DNA from: Acidithiobacillus marinus
Lineage (GTDB): Bacteria; Pseudomonadota; Gammaproteobacteria; Acidithiobacillales; Acidithiobacillaceae
Direction: 5' to 3'
DNA: 64,000 nucleotides
Assembly: GCF_002847505.1 (NCBI RefSeq)
Contig: NZ_MXAV01000007.1
Coordinates: 1-64,000 of the forward strand
The notes beneath the pieces are model-generated. The model searched no databases and was not told where the DNA came from. It saw only the letters and a list, made by a program, of their open reading frames with translations. The translations under genes were made by a program, and so were the position numbers. Below, piece after piece: positions 17,434 through 24,554 of this stretch (position 1 is the first letter of the stretch; each line of letters starts with the position of its first letter).

Positions 17434-19082
17434 ATTCCCCCGTGCGTCGCGTCCTGCATGGTCTGGTGATATTCCTTGACGAGCTTGATCGCCTTGAGTA
17501 CCCGTGTGCTATCGGTGTTGACGTTCCGCATATAGACGTTTTCGCTTTGAGAAAGACGCATAATGGAATCTTTATAGAAAGTCGGGATGACGACGTGTGC
17601 GTTCCCGCTATACACGCTTTGTTCGGTCGCCATGAGTGACGCCCCCAGCTTTACGGCATAGTCGTTGACCGCAACCGGCTCCATCAACCCCAGCACCTCC
17701 ACTACCAGAGCCGGAGATCCCTGCGATTCACGCAACATGGTATCGAGATCACCCGGCATGGTTTGCAAAAACTGTTGCTGCGCGGCGCTTAGGGGGGTTC
17801 CGTCAATAATGTCGTCCTCCAGTCCTACATGATCACCGGGACCGCCCCCAAAGAGCATGTGTTTGATGTGTGCTTTGATGCCTTCATACCCCAACGCACC
17901 CAATGTGGTACCCCCCTGATCGACATATTCACAGCCCATGTGTGGCGAAAACGGGGAATATGTTTGCGTCGTGGATGACCATGGCTCGCAGGTCATGACG
18001 GTAGCAGATTTGGTGCCGTTGACGAGATCCTGCAAGGATAAAGTCGGCGGCGCGGTTTCCGTATCCTGAGCGTTGGCTGCGTTAGGTGTGGCTTGTGTCG
18101 AATTTTCCTGTTCAGCCTCTTGATCGCTGTTCGCCGTTGAGCTGGCTCCTGGACGCAGGACTTCCGTGCCCACCAGAGACATCAGGATTTCCTTGGTGCA
18201 GGCATGGTCATGATTTTTGCAGGGGGCGCTGACATTGCTGACACTGTTATCAATGCCGGTCAGCATCTGGAAAGCCTCACTGTTGTTGATGGCCTTCCAG
18301 AACATATTGCCTTCGGGAATCAGATCGGACGCCGAAACATTTTCCGTTTTGGTTTGTGTCGTGGTTGATCCGCTGGATGTAAGGGTATCCCACGACTTCG
18401 TGATATTCGTTTTGAATGTGTCGAGGACGTTTTGTAGGACGCCTTCATGGTTGGCGGAGTTGTAAGCAGAGGACACGTCCGTGGACGCGCCCGATCCGAA
18501 CCCGAAAACCTTTTCAGCATTCTTCCCGACTGCTTTGAAGTCACCCATCACATCGCTGGCGTTGAATATGCCGTGCGCCAGTTGGCAGGTGTTGTGCAGA
18601 GCGTTATTCATGTTCTGAATGGTTTTTTCTATGGAGGCTAGCAAGGCACCGCACTGATGGCACATGGCGTCGATAGCCAACTGAAAAGCATAGCCCAGAG
18701 CTTCCTGACCAATCGTGCGGAGTAGCGCCAGAAACTCCTGTCCATTGATAAAGTGAAACGACCCCATATACAGGTTGATGCCACCGCATCCGGCGCTGAT
18801 GTCTGGCGGGCTGAAGCTGATGATATTGGCCCCCGAAAGCGGGGTCCGGACTTCGGCGTATCCACCGGAAAGGGTGACACCATTACCCATGCTCGCGGCC
18901 TGCGGCACTGAGGTGGCCGCGAACATCCCGCTGAGAAATCCCTGCATCCCGGCATAGGCATGTTCGGACTGCAACACACTGGTTGTGACCAGCGAGGCAG
19001 TAACGGCCAGTAACACCCCGGTCGAGAATTGCTTCTTGAGCGGTTTTTTAAGTTTTTTTAGCGGTTGCGATTTGTTTTGCAT
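17430..19082 (-). CDS. traH: Conjugal transfer protein TraH (F-type T4SS)
   Basis: The start is ATG 19082: it opens a typical signal peptide (MQNKSQPLKKLKK..., hydrophobic core TGVLLAVTASLVTT, then HAYAG). The upstream-extended frame (to 19313) merely runs antiparallel through iscB coding sequence in another frame. About 550 residues; TraH features include GNGVTLSGGYAEVRTP, SFSPPDISAGCGGINLYMGSF, paired cysteines (CHQCGALL) and coiled-coil regions. TraH is a periplasmic/outer-membrane pilus assembly factor. The ATG overlaps the iscB stop (TGATG). Confidence 0.88.
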   Translation of the reverse strand: MQNKSQPLKKLKKPLKKQFSTGVLLAVTASLVTTSVLQSEHAYAGMQGFLSGMFAATSVPQAASMGNGVTLSGGYAEVRTPLSGANIISFSPPDISAGCGGINLYMGSFHFINGQEFLALLRTIGQEALGYAFQLAIDAMCHQCGALLASIEKTIQNMNNALHNTCQLAHGIFNASDVMGDFKAVGKNAEKVFGFGSGASTDVSSAYNSANHEGVLQNVLDTFKTNITKSWDTLTSSGSTTTQTKTENVSASDLIPEGNMFWKAINNSEAFQMLTGIDNSVSNVSAPCKNHDHACTKEILMSLVGTEVLRPGASSTANSDQEAEQENSTQATPNAANAQDTETAPPTLSLQDLVNGTKSATVMTCEPWSSTTQTYSPFSPHMGCEYVDQGGTTLGALGYEGIKAHIKHMLFGGGPGDHVGLEDDIIDGTPLSAAQQQFLQTMPGDLDTMLRESQGSPALVVEVLGLMEPVAVNDYAVKLGASLMATEQSVYSGNAHVVIPTFYKDSIMRLSQSENVYMRNVNTDSTRVLKAIKLVKEYHQTMQDATHGGI

Positions 19083-20497
19083 CAACCCGTTGCGCGAGAG
19101 TCCCCGGCATTCATGCCGGGGAGGGATAGCACGGCGGCGCAAGCCGCCCCTGTTCCCGCATCTCCTTTGTCTGATGCTATCTTGGTCCACGCATACCCAT
19201 ATCCATCTGCCCGCTGGATCAGCGTGCAGAAACGGTGATGGATGCCTTGTACTGCTTCTTTTCCTGCCCCGACATTGAAACTGCCGCTGGTACGAATGAC
19301 GATGCGACCCCAATAGGTGCCGACTTTCTTGCCCTTGGTGACGACGGCCTTGACCATATCCCCGGTCTGAAAGCCGAACGCGCTCTTGCTCCGGGTCAGG
19401 TAGCTACGCGGAAAGCCATATTTCGTGAGATGCGTGCGCTGGTACCTGCCCCGCCCTGTCGCCTTGATGGTCAACACGGGCTGCTGCCAGTGCTGCACGG
19501 CATCCACCCGGCCCGTGCAGGCAGCATCCAGACAATGCGCCTTGGGGATACCAAGACGCTTGCGGTTCCACTTCGTCCGGCCACCGGTGCCGACTTCCAC
19601 ATCCAGCCCGGTTTCTTTCAGCCGTTCCCAGAGCGCCCAGCGGGTGCTGTTCACGGCGGCGGCATCCCGAAGCGGTGCCTTGCGTACCGCCTCGATGCGG
19701 GCCAGACGCTTCGGGTCTTTCACCAGAAAGTCCTGCACGTCCTGATTATTCTTGCGCTGATTGCAAGGGAAGCAGGCCAGGGTTAGGTTCGATACCCGGT
19801 CACTGCCGCCTTTGCTTTTGGGGTGAATATGGTCGATGGTGAGGGCCGTATGCTCCGCGTCGCAGTAGGCGCATTTCCGGCCCCACTTCTCCAGCAGATA
19901 CTCCCGGACCTCATAGCCCAGGAGTTCACCCTGCTGGTACTCCGCGCCACTGATCTCCGGCTTCTGCAATGCTTGCGTATCGAAGCGGTGCAGCATCGTC
20001 GAGAGGCTGGCAATCGGTGCCCAGCGTTGGAGCCGTGTCACCCATGCCATCGTTGTATCCACCCGATGTTGCAGGCTTGGTGCCAGCCATCCTTGCGGCT
20101 TGGTGCGGTTCAGGAATCGCGGAGCCCGGTAGCGGAGCTGATTGCGCCGACGACGGCGAAAAGCCCGGCGACTGGTCAGCTTGTCCCGAATAGCATGACC
20201 CCGGTGCTGCAATTCCAGCAGCATCAGGACCACGCGGGCTTTAATCACTTCGCCCGTACTTTGGTCCACGATTTCCTTCTCCCGCACCAAAGCTAATCCA
20301 GAAGTCTTACTGCCCGGCGTGATGGATAAGCGCAGATCTTGCAGGACGGAATCTTTCTGCAAGCGGTCCACCAGGCGGATGGTAAAAGGCACCATGCGAT
20401 GCACTCTTGCCCGCCCGCGCTCCAGCAGGATGCGTGCCCGTTTCTCCGAGCACGGCATCAGCGGTTTGTGGCGTTTGTCCAAAACAAATACAGCCAT
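19082..20497 (-). CDS. iscB: IscB RNA-guided nuclease, RuvC-I aspartate missing
   Basis: 471 residues with full IscB order: PLMP domain (KPLMPCSEKRARILLERGRARV, 11-32), RuvC-I (SITPGSKTSGLAL, 58-70), arginine-rich bridge helix (ELQHRG then RRAFRRRRRNQ, 95-120), RuvC-II (SGAEYQQGELLGYEVREYLL, Glu186), HNH (CAYC...TIDHIHPKS...CFPCN, His223, zinc Cys209/212/242/245) and RuvC-III (HCLDAACTG, Asp324). IscB uses an omega-RNA to cut DNA and is the ancestor-like relative of Cas9. Residue 60, normally the RuvC-I catalytic Asp of DPGSK, is Thr (codon ACG at 20318-20320). The HNH site looks intact, so the protein may be a natural nickase or a binder. It is inserted between traF and traH. Confidence 0.93.
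   Translation of the reverse strand: MAVFVLDKRHKPLMPCSEKRARILLERGRARVHRMVPFTIRLVDRLQKDSVLQDLRLSITPGSKTSGLALVREKEIVDQSTGEVIKARVVLMLLELQHRGHAIRDKLTSRRAFRRRRRNQLRYRAPRFLNRTKPQGWLAPSLQHRVDTTMAWVTRLQRWAPIASLSTMLHRFDTQALQKPEISGAEYQQGELLGYEVREYLLEKWGRKCAYCDAEHTALTIDHIHPKSKGGSDRVSNLTLACFPCNQRKNNQDVQDFLVKDPKRLARIEAVRKAPLRDAAAVNSTRWALWERLKETGLDVEVGTGGRTKWNRKRLGIPKAHCLDAACTGRVDAVQHWQQPVLTIKATGRGRYQRTHLTKYGFPRSYLTRSKSAFGFQTGDMVKAVVTKGKKVGTYWGRIVIRTSGSFNVGAGKEAVQGIHHRFCTLIQRADGYGYAWTKIASDKGDAGTGAACAAVLSLPGMNAGDSRATG
19102..19121 (-). repeat. Right-end palindrome of IscB element
   Basis: A perfect 9-bp palindrome (CCCCGGCAT / ATGCCGGGG, 2-nt loop) lies inside the last codons of iscB. Such hairpins mark the end of IS200/IS605-like elements and suggest the element border is within about 20 bp of the traH start. 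Confidence 0.65.
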
Positions 20498-20799
20498 TTG
20501 CTTCTCCTATGCCCTTACGGGCGACAAGTCCTTACGGACGCTTGTGACTCAGGCTTTCGCCTATATCCCCTCGGGGCTGTGTGATACCGGCTCCGTGCTG
20601 TTACACACGCGGCGGACACCTTCGGGCCTTTACCTTTGCCCAGCATGATGCCTGCCTTGCAGAGCCTGGAACTGAGGAAGCATTCCAGGGTGCGTCTTAC
20701 CGACCTGTATCCCACGTCTGCCGGATTACTCCGGCCCCCTGGTCAACCCAGCCTGCGTACCGCCTTGCAAGCTCCGCCCTTCAGGGCGGGGTAGTTGAC
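20498..20799 (-). ncRNA. Putative omega-RNA of IscB
   Basis: A 302-bp stretch between the traF stop and iscB start contains no gene but at least six hairpins, read on the minus strand: 20772-20789 (GCCCTGAAGGGC type, the classic left-end palindrome), 20720-20735, 20666-20688, 20553-20564, 20525-20546 and 20512-20523. Omega-RNAs are encoded directly upstream of iscB and are about 200-300 nt, with a guide at the 5' end taken from flanking DNA. Here the guide would be read from the last codons of traF. AGGAG for iscB lies at the 3' end of this segment. Confidence 0.75.
20772..20789 (-). repeat. Left-end palindrome of IscB element
   Basis: The minus strand reads CCCGCCCTGAAGGGCGG, the stem-loop commonly found at the left end of IS605-like IscB/TnpB elements. 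It starts about 10 bp after the traF stop codon. Confidence 0.65.
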
Positions 20800-21744
20800 T
20801 TACCAGTTTTTAGCCCGCGCTGCGGTCTGTATCTCAATATAACGACTAATCGCCTGGGGTGATGTGATACCAGCCTTTGACGCTGCATGGATCTCATGAG
20901 TGGTCAGTACGCCGCGCTCATAGGCGTTTTCTGACCACTCCGACATTTTCTTCGGCAGCAGGTGGAGATAGCTGGCATCGGCCAGCAGGTTCTGCTCCAG
21001 GCTGGCCATCACCTGATACCCCTGGGAAATGATGGCGAAATTATCCGGAGGATAGACCATCACGATGGATGGGGTTTCCACCAGATGCAAGAGCTTGGCT
21101 TGTCCGTGATCTTTCACAAAAACCGCATTTTTAGGAACGCCAGAAACAGATCCGCCATTCACATCAATATAAATCGTCTTGAAATGCGCCTGCTGCAGCA
21201 GGTGCCGGTACTGGCGGAGCTGCAGGTTACAAAAGGGACAGTCGTGCTTGACGAACACCCACATCCCCACATGATGCGTGAGATATTGCAGGGCGTGCTG
21301 CTTGTTCCAGGCGATATAGGTGTTGAACTCGCTGTTGGCATCGTTTGAGCGTGGTACGAAGTTGGAATAATTCAATACCGGATTGGTATTGGCCACCTGA
21401 ACGAATTTCTCGGCGAAGTTTTGTGCTTTGTCGAACATCACCTTTTGGACAGAGAGGTACTGGGTGACGTTTTTCGTGCTGGGATTATTGATGGCCGCAT
21501 CCCGGAGTTTGGGCAACTCGACACGAATCCACTGCACGGACAATGGCGGCGGGGATTTCTTTCGTGGCACGGGCGGCTTGGGTTTTGCGACAACCGGCTT
21601 GGGTACCGGCTTCGGCAGAATTCTTGGCTTCGGCGGTGGAGGAGGGGGGATCTGATACCAGAACCATCCTGGTTCAGCCGCAGCTTGGCTGGCCCACAGT
21701 AAGCAAGCCAGAGTTGCGATTCCCTGTAAGAAACGGGCTTTAAT
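20800..21744 (-). CDS. traF: TraF-like thioredoxin-fold T4SS protein, non-standard start
   Basis: The C-terminal domain has a thioredoxin fold with a CPFC redox motif (WVFVKHDCPFCNLQLRQY) and the cis-Pro segment VETPSIVMVYP, as in F-type TraF. The first usual start codon (GTG 21570) would skip an obvious export signal encoded upstream in the same frame: KARFLQGIATLACLLWASQAAA, then EPGWFWYQIPPPPP and a Pro/Lys-rich linker. The only candidate that includes it is ATT at 21744, which overlaps the upstream TAA. TraF is periplasmic and assists pilus assembly and disulfide chemistry. The coordinates given assume the ATT start; the stop at 20800 is certain. Confidence 0.78.
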   Translation of the reverse strand: MKARFLQGIATLACLLWASQAAAEPGWFWYQIPPPPPPKPRILPKPVPKPVVAKPKPPVPRKKSPPPLSVQWIRVELPKLRDAAINNPSTKNVTQYLSVQKVMFDKAQNFAEKFVQVANTNPVLNYSNFVPRSNDANSEFNTYIAWNKQHALQYLTHHVGMWVFVKHDCPFCNLQLRQYRHLLQQAHFKTIYIDVNGGSVSGVPKNAVFVKDHGQAKLLHLVETPSIVMVYPPDNFAIISQGYQVMASLEQNLLADASYLHLLPKKMSEWSENAYERGVLTTHEIHAASKAGITSPQAISRYIEIQTAARAKNW

Positions 21745-22192
21745 GACCTCCCCCTTCTACCACCAGTCCGGCGGATAAATAATGCTGCTGAGGGCTGCCA
21801 GCGATACGCAAACCCAGGTGCGCGGAAAACCGCTGCACATAACCATCCGCCCATGCTGCCTGCATATCACCAGCCCCTGCGTTGTAGCAGGCGCTTGCGG
21901 CGATCAGGTTGCCCGTCGCGGCCAGACATCGGGCGAACACCCAAGTGCCCGCCATGACGTTTGCACAGGGGTTATATTTTAGTAGTTTATAACTATAACC
22001 AAATCCTCTTAACATGGGCAGATGGCAGGTGTTCACCTGCATCGGCCCTAAATCCTGCGTTCCGTTCGCATCCTGAACTGCAACACCAGGCCGTCCGCCC
22101 TCGTTTTTGAGCAAAGCTACAATATCCCGGCGCGGGACGCCGTAGGTGGCAGAGGCCTGCTGAATACAAATTTCGGGTACACCGTGAAACAT
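21740..22192 (-). CDS. Lytic transglycosylase (SLT family, T4SS-associated)
   Basis: About 150 residues: catalytic Glu in IVALLKNEGGRPG, then DLGPMQVNTCHLP (GPMQVN motif), and SACYNAGAGDMQAAW (YNAG motif). These are the hallmark motifs of soluble transglycosylase-like enzymes that cleave the glycan strand with 1,6-anhydro product. It opens the tra operon, so it probably drills the wall for the secretion channel. No signal peptide is visible. ATG 22192 and ATG 22198 are both possible; spacing to CAGGAAA favours 22192. Confidence 0.85.
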   Translation of the reverse strand: MFHGVPEICIQQASATYGVPRRDIVALLKNEGGRPGVAVQDANGTQDLGPMQVNTCHLPMLRGFGYSYKLLKYNPCANVMAGTWVFARCLAATGNLIAASACYNAGAGDMQAAWADGYVQRFSAHLGLRIAGSPQQHYLSAGLVVEGGGH

Positions 22193-22224
22193 GCGCATTT
22201 TCCTGTGAAATCATATTAACAATA

Positions 22225-22233
22225 ATACACTAG
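22225..22233 (-). promoter_or_regulatory. TATAGTGTA-like motif before tra operon
   Basis: The minus strand reads CTAGTGTATTATTG about 30 bp before the transglycosylase start, oriented towards the tra operon. Confidence 0.45.
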
Positions 22234-22261
22234 AACAAAAATGGAGCAAGGCGCGACCATC

Positions 22262-22320
22262 CCATACTTTCTGTCACTCCCCTTGTGTTTGGAATTTAAC
22301 CCCAACACAAGGAGATTGTT
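22262..22320 (+). promoter_or_regulatory. Cassette leader A: core plus RBS hairpin
   Basis: The core CCATACTTTCTGTC (22262-22275) is followed by stem CCTTGTGTTTGG / CCCAACACAAGG. The right arm carries the AAGGAG of the next gene, so the ribosome-binding site is in the stem. Loop GGAATTT. Confidence 0.75.
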
Positions 22321-22773
22321 ATGAAGGCACAAGTCAACACGGCCTCCGGGAAGGCCACCATCTATCAGGATGAGCAGGGCGTGCATCTGCGTGTTCTGGA
22401 GGAGAATGTTATGGAAACCACAATCAGTGCAGGTGACATTGTAAAAGTGCCGTTCCCGACGAACGATGGCCGAACACTCCCGCATTATGGTGTGGTGGTG
22501 TTGGTAGAAAGCACATTCGGCGGCGAAGTGGTTACAGTATGTTACGGATCGTCAAAAAAGGTATCTATTTCTGGGCATCTACCGCACGAGATGGTCTTAT
22601 GGAAGAAAGAGGATCTGCAAGCTGCAGGACTAAGCCTGCCGACTCGGTTCGACTTCAAGGTTACAGCGCGATTTCGTCCGGAGGAGTGCGCTCAGGTGGG
22701 AGTTCTCCGTCTGAAGGATCCCGCGATCATGGGACAACTGAGAAAGGCGCTTGGGGCTGTGCATGGTTTCTGA
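22321..22773 (+). CDS. PemK/MazF-like toxin
   Basis: 150 residues. After a 30-residue N-terminal extension the PemK-type start is evident (ISAGDIVKVPFPTNDGRTLPHYGVVVLVE), followed by strands VVTVCYGSS and a late PTRFDFKVTARF segment. Family members are ribosome-independent endoribonucleases. An internal ATG (22411) with GGAGG upstream could give the minimal 120-residue form. It is preceded by a cassette leader whose hairpin hides the ribosome-binding site. The 22848 RHH gene may be its antitoxin. Confidence 0.6.
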   Translation: MKAQVNTASGKATIYQDEQGVHLRVLEENVMETTISAGDIVKVPFPTNDGRTLPHYGVVVLVESTFGGEVVTVCYGSSKKVSISGHLPHEMVLWKKEDLQAAGLSLPTRFDFKVTARFRPEECAQVGVLRLKDPAIMGQLRKALGAVHGF

Positions 22774-22847
22774 GCAGCGCCGAACGATTGCAGAACGGTA
22801 TCATTATGGTATCATCATTCCAATCTAGTTAGACAGGAGAAATTGAT

Positions 22848-23162
22848 ATGGCTCATGCCATCACCATTCGTTTTGATAACGAAAAAACGGTTACAGGAGC
22901 AACACATTTCGCATTGAAGCGGATTGCAGAGCATCTAGGCGTTTCACAAAACAAGGCCGTTCATATTGCGATTAACCGACTCTACGACCAGTTTTTCCCG
23001 GAGGATGTGTCCCACGATATGCCCACTCCAGAGGAGTTGGCAGTTGTTCGTGGTAGGATTCCAGACGAAACATCCGCGAAAGTCCTGGATAGTCTCAGCA
23101 AGGTATTTACAGACTCGAATCACGATCACCTGGACGCTGGCATAGCTAGACTCAGCCGGTAA
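22848..23162 (+). CDS. RHH-like small protein, possible antitoxin
   Basis: 104 residues (MAHAITIRFDNEKTVTGATHFALKRIAEHLGVSQNKAVHIAINRLYDQFF). A short N-terminal strand and two helices with GVSQNKAVHIAINRL suggest a ribbon-helix-helix DNA-binding fold. It has its own AT-rich upstream region with AGACAGGAG before the start and no cassette leader. A role as antitoxin to the PemK-like gene is inferred from position only. Confidence 0.5.
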   Translation: MAHAITIRFDNEKTVTGATHFALKRIAEHLGVSQNKAVHIAINRLYDQFFPEDVSHDMPTPEELAVVRGRIPDETSAKVLDSLSKVFTDSNHDHLDAGIARLSR

Positions 23163-23180
23163 GAATCTATCCATCCCTAC

Positions 23181-23210
23181 CCTCACGCTTCGGCTTGAGG
23201 GTTTTTCTTC
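23181..23210 (+). terminator. Cassette terminator
   Basis: CCCTCACGCTTCGGC-type stem with GCTTCGGC loop and TTTTTCTT tail; one of 15 near-identical copies. Confidence 0.88.
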
Positions 23211-23220
23211 GGGTGCCATT

Positions 23221-23278
23221 CCATACTTTCTGTCACCCCGCTCCCTTGCGGTATTCATACAAACACAAGGGAGCGAAT
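23221..23278 (+). promoter_or_regulatory. Cassette leader B: core plus RBS hairpin
   Basis: Core CCATACTTTCTGTC (23221-23234). A perfect 10-bp stem CGCTCCCTTG / CAAGGGAGCG encloses the loop beginning CGGTATTCATAC; the Shine-Dalgarno AAGGGAG is wholly inside the stem. The ATG follows 4 nt after it. Confidence 0.85.
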
Positions 23279-23485
23279 ATGAACTTTACTTTTAATCACC
23301 GTCTTCGTAACGACATCATCCGCACATTCAACGTACTGGCTTATGCCGGCGGTACCACCCAGCTCGGTGCAGTGGCCTATAACCTTTGGGTCCATGACAA
23401 GGGCATGGCTGGATTTTTGGCTGCCATTGGCTATATTCTTGTATGTAAGAGCGTTGTATGGCTCATCATGGCCTGCGAAGACTAA
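23279..23485 (+). CDS. Small membrane protein (68 aa)
   Basis: The ATG directly follows leader B. A basic N-terminus (MNFTFNHRLRNDIIRTF) is followed by two hydrophobic helices (LAYAGGTTQLGAVAYNLW and GFLAAIGYILVCKSVVWLIMA). No family recognised. Together with the next 42-residue gene it forms one cassette closed by the terminator at 23648. Confidence 0.6.
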   Translation: MNFTFNHRLRNDIIRTFNVLAYAGGTTQLGAVAYNLWVHDKGMAGFLAAIGYILVCKSVVWLIMACED

Positions 23486-23505
23486 TTTCTACAAGGAGAA
23501 AAATC

Positions 23506-23634
23506 ATGGGTACGGACATCGTTTTCTGGCAATGGATGGCCACCGCATTAGTGGCTGTGGTCGGTTATCCGCTGGCATATCTGGCCATAAGATCCGCCAA
23601 AAAAGAAAAACGGCACCACACCAGGCACGCCTGA
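23506..23634 (+). CDS. Tiny membrane protein (42 aa)
   Basis: AAGGAG lies 9 nt before the ATG. The peptide has one hydrophobic helix (MATALVAVVGYPLAYLAIR) and a strongly basic, His-rich tail (KKEKRHHTRHA). It follows the 68-residue membrane protein by 20 bp in the same cassette. Confidence 0.5.
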   Translation: MGTDIVFWQWMATALVAVVGYPLAYLAIRSAKKEKRHHTRHA

Positions 23635-23647
23635 TCTATCCCACCCA

Positions 23648-23677
23648 CCCTCACGCTTCGGCTTGAGGGTTTTTCTT
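23648..23677 (+). terminator. Cassette terminator
   Basis: The same hairpin (CCCTCA / TGAGGG, loop CGCTTCGGCT) with T-rich tail; it lies between convergent genes. Confidence 0.88.
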
Positions 23678-23680
23678 TGC

Positions 23681-24505
23681 CTAACGCCTCCACCCGCGAC
23701 GGCGTACATCGAGTGCCAGTTGCAGATTTCTTCTGGACCCAAAGCCGCCTTGTGACCACCGCAGGATTGTGCGGGGATGCACGCCCATGATGCCTGCCAG
23801 ATGCTTACGAAAATTTGCCTCACTCTTGCCTGTGCTGCGACAACCATCCTTGATAAGCATAGGCCAATCCCATTCACGGGATTCATTTTGCATCTGAATA
23901 AGATCCTGCATTCTTTTGATACTTGATTCCGGAAGATCTGCGCTTCTATAAAGCACCTCTCTCAGCAGACTTTGAGAAATATGCAGGTGATCGCATAACT
24001 GCGCATGAGTCCAACCGGTCGCTTCAATAGCCTGTCGTGCAAGCAGCGCCGACGGAGAATCTGAATCAGCAGAGGAAGGCCTGGTTCCGTGTCTGTTCGG
24101 CTCAGAACCGCCTTCGGTGGTCATTTTCGCCGACCAAACGGAAACGGCACCCCGTAGCCTGGCGATAGCTGCATCCCTGGCAGATGTCGTTGCCGTAACC
24201 GCTTCCTTTTCTTCGGCCATATCCAGCGGGTTAGTTGCGGCAATTCCCGTGGCTTCAAACTCAGGAACGGATTCTTGTGGAACCGTCTGTCCGTACCATC
24301 GCACTGTGGCCCGCTGTACCTTTTCTACTTTTTGACGGACCAGCAGATTCAGGGTTTCGTCATCCATGACAGTCGGATTCTGAACCAGGGAAAGCCAGAC
24401 TTCCTGAACCGCTTCAGCCTGTAGTTCTTCATCGACCGGCATTCCATACTTGCGGCGACGAAAAAAGAAATGTCGGTTGACGCGGCGCTGTATGAAGCGC
24501 AGCAC
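23681..24505 (-). CDS. Hypothetical DNA-binding-like protein (274 aa)
   Basis: The N-terminal 75 residues (VNRHFFFRRRKYGMPVDEELQAEAVQEVWLSLVQN) recall the first helices of sigma-type region 2. The middle holds LTH-like HAQLCDHLHISQSLLREVLY and the end GVHPRTILRWSQGGFGSRRNLQLALDVRRR, two helix-turn-helix-like segments. A regulatory role is inferred. The frame is open further upstream (LDSHIPQWFADPRG...) without a usual start, so GTG 24505 may be too short. It lies 50 bp behind the TraI-like gene. Confidence 0.5.
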   Translation of the reverse strand: MLRFIQRRVNRHFFFRRRKYGMPVDEELQAEAVQEVWLSLVQNPTVMDDETLNLLVRQKVEKVQRATVRWYGQTVPQESVPEFEATGIAATNPLDMAEEKEAVTATTSARDAAIARLRGAVSVWSAKMTTEGGSEPNRHGTRPSSADSDSPSALLARQAIEATGWTHAQLCDHLHISQSLLREVLYRSADLPESSIKRMQDLIQMQNESREWDWPMLIKDGCRSTGKSEANFRKHLAGIMGVHPRTILRWSQGGFGSRRNLQLALDVRRRGWRR

Positions 24506-24554
24506 ATCCTGCCCAGGGCTACCCCTGGGGTCCGCAAACCATTGGGGGATGTGG

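Noticed and set aside
19083-19313. A longer traH starting at 19313
   Set aside because: The extension lies within iscB coding sequence in another frame and would place the signal peptide in mid-protein; ATG 19082 opens it correctly.
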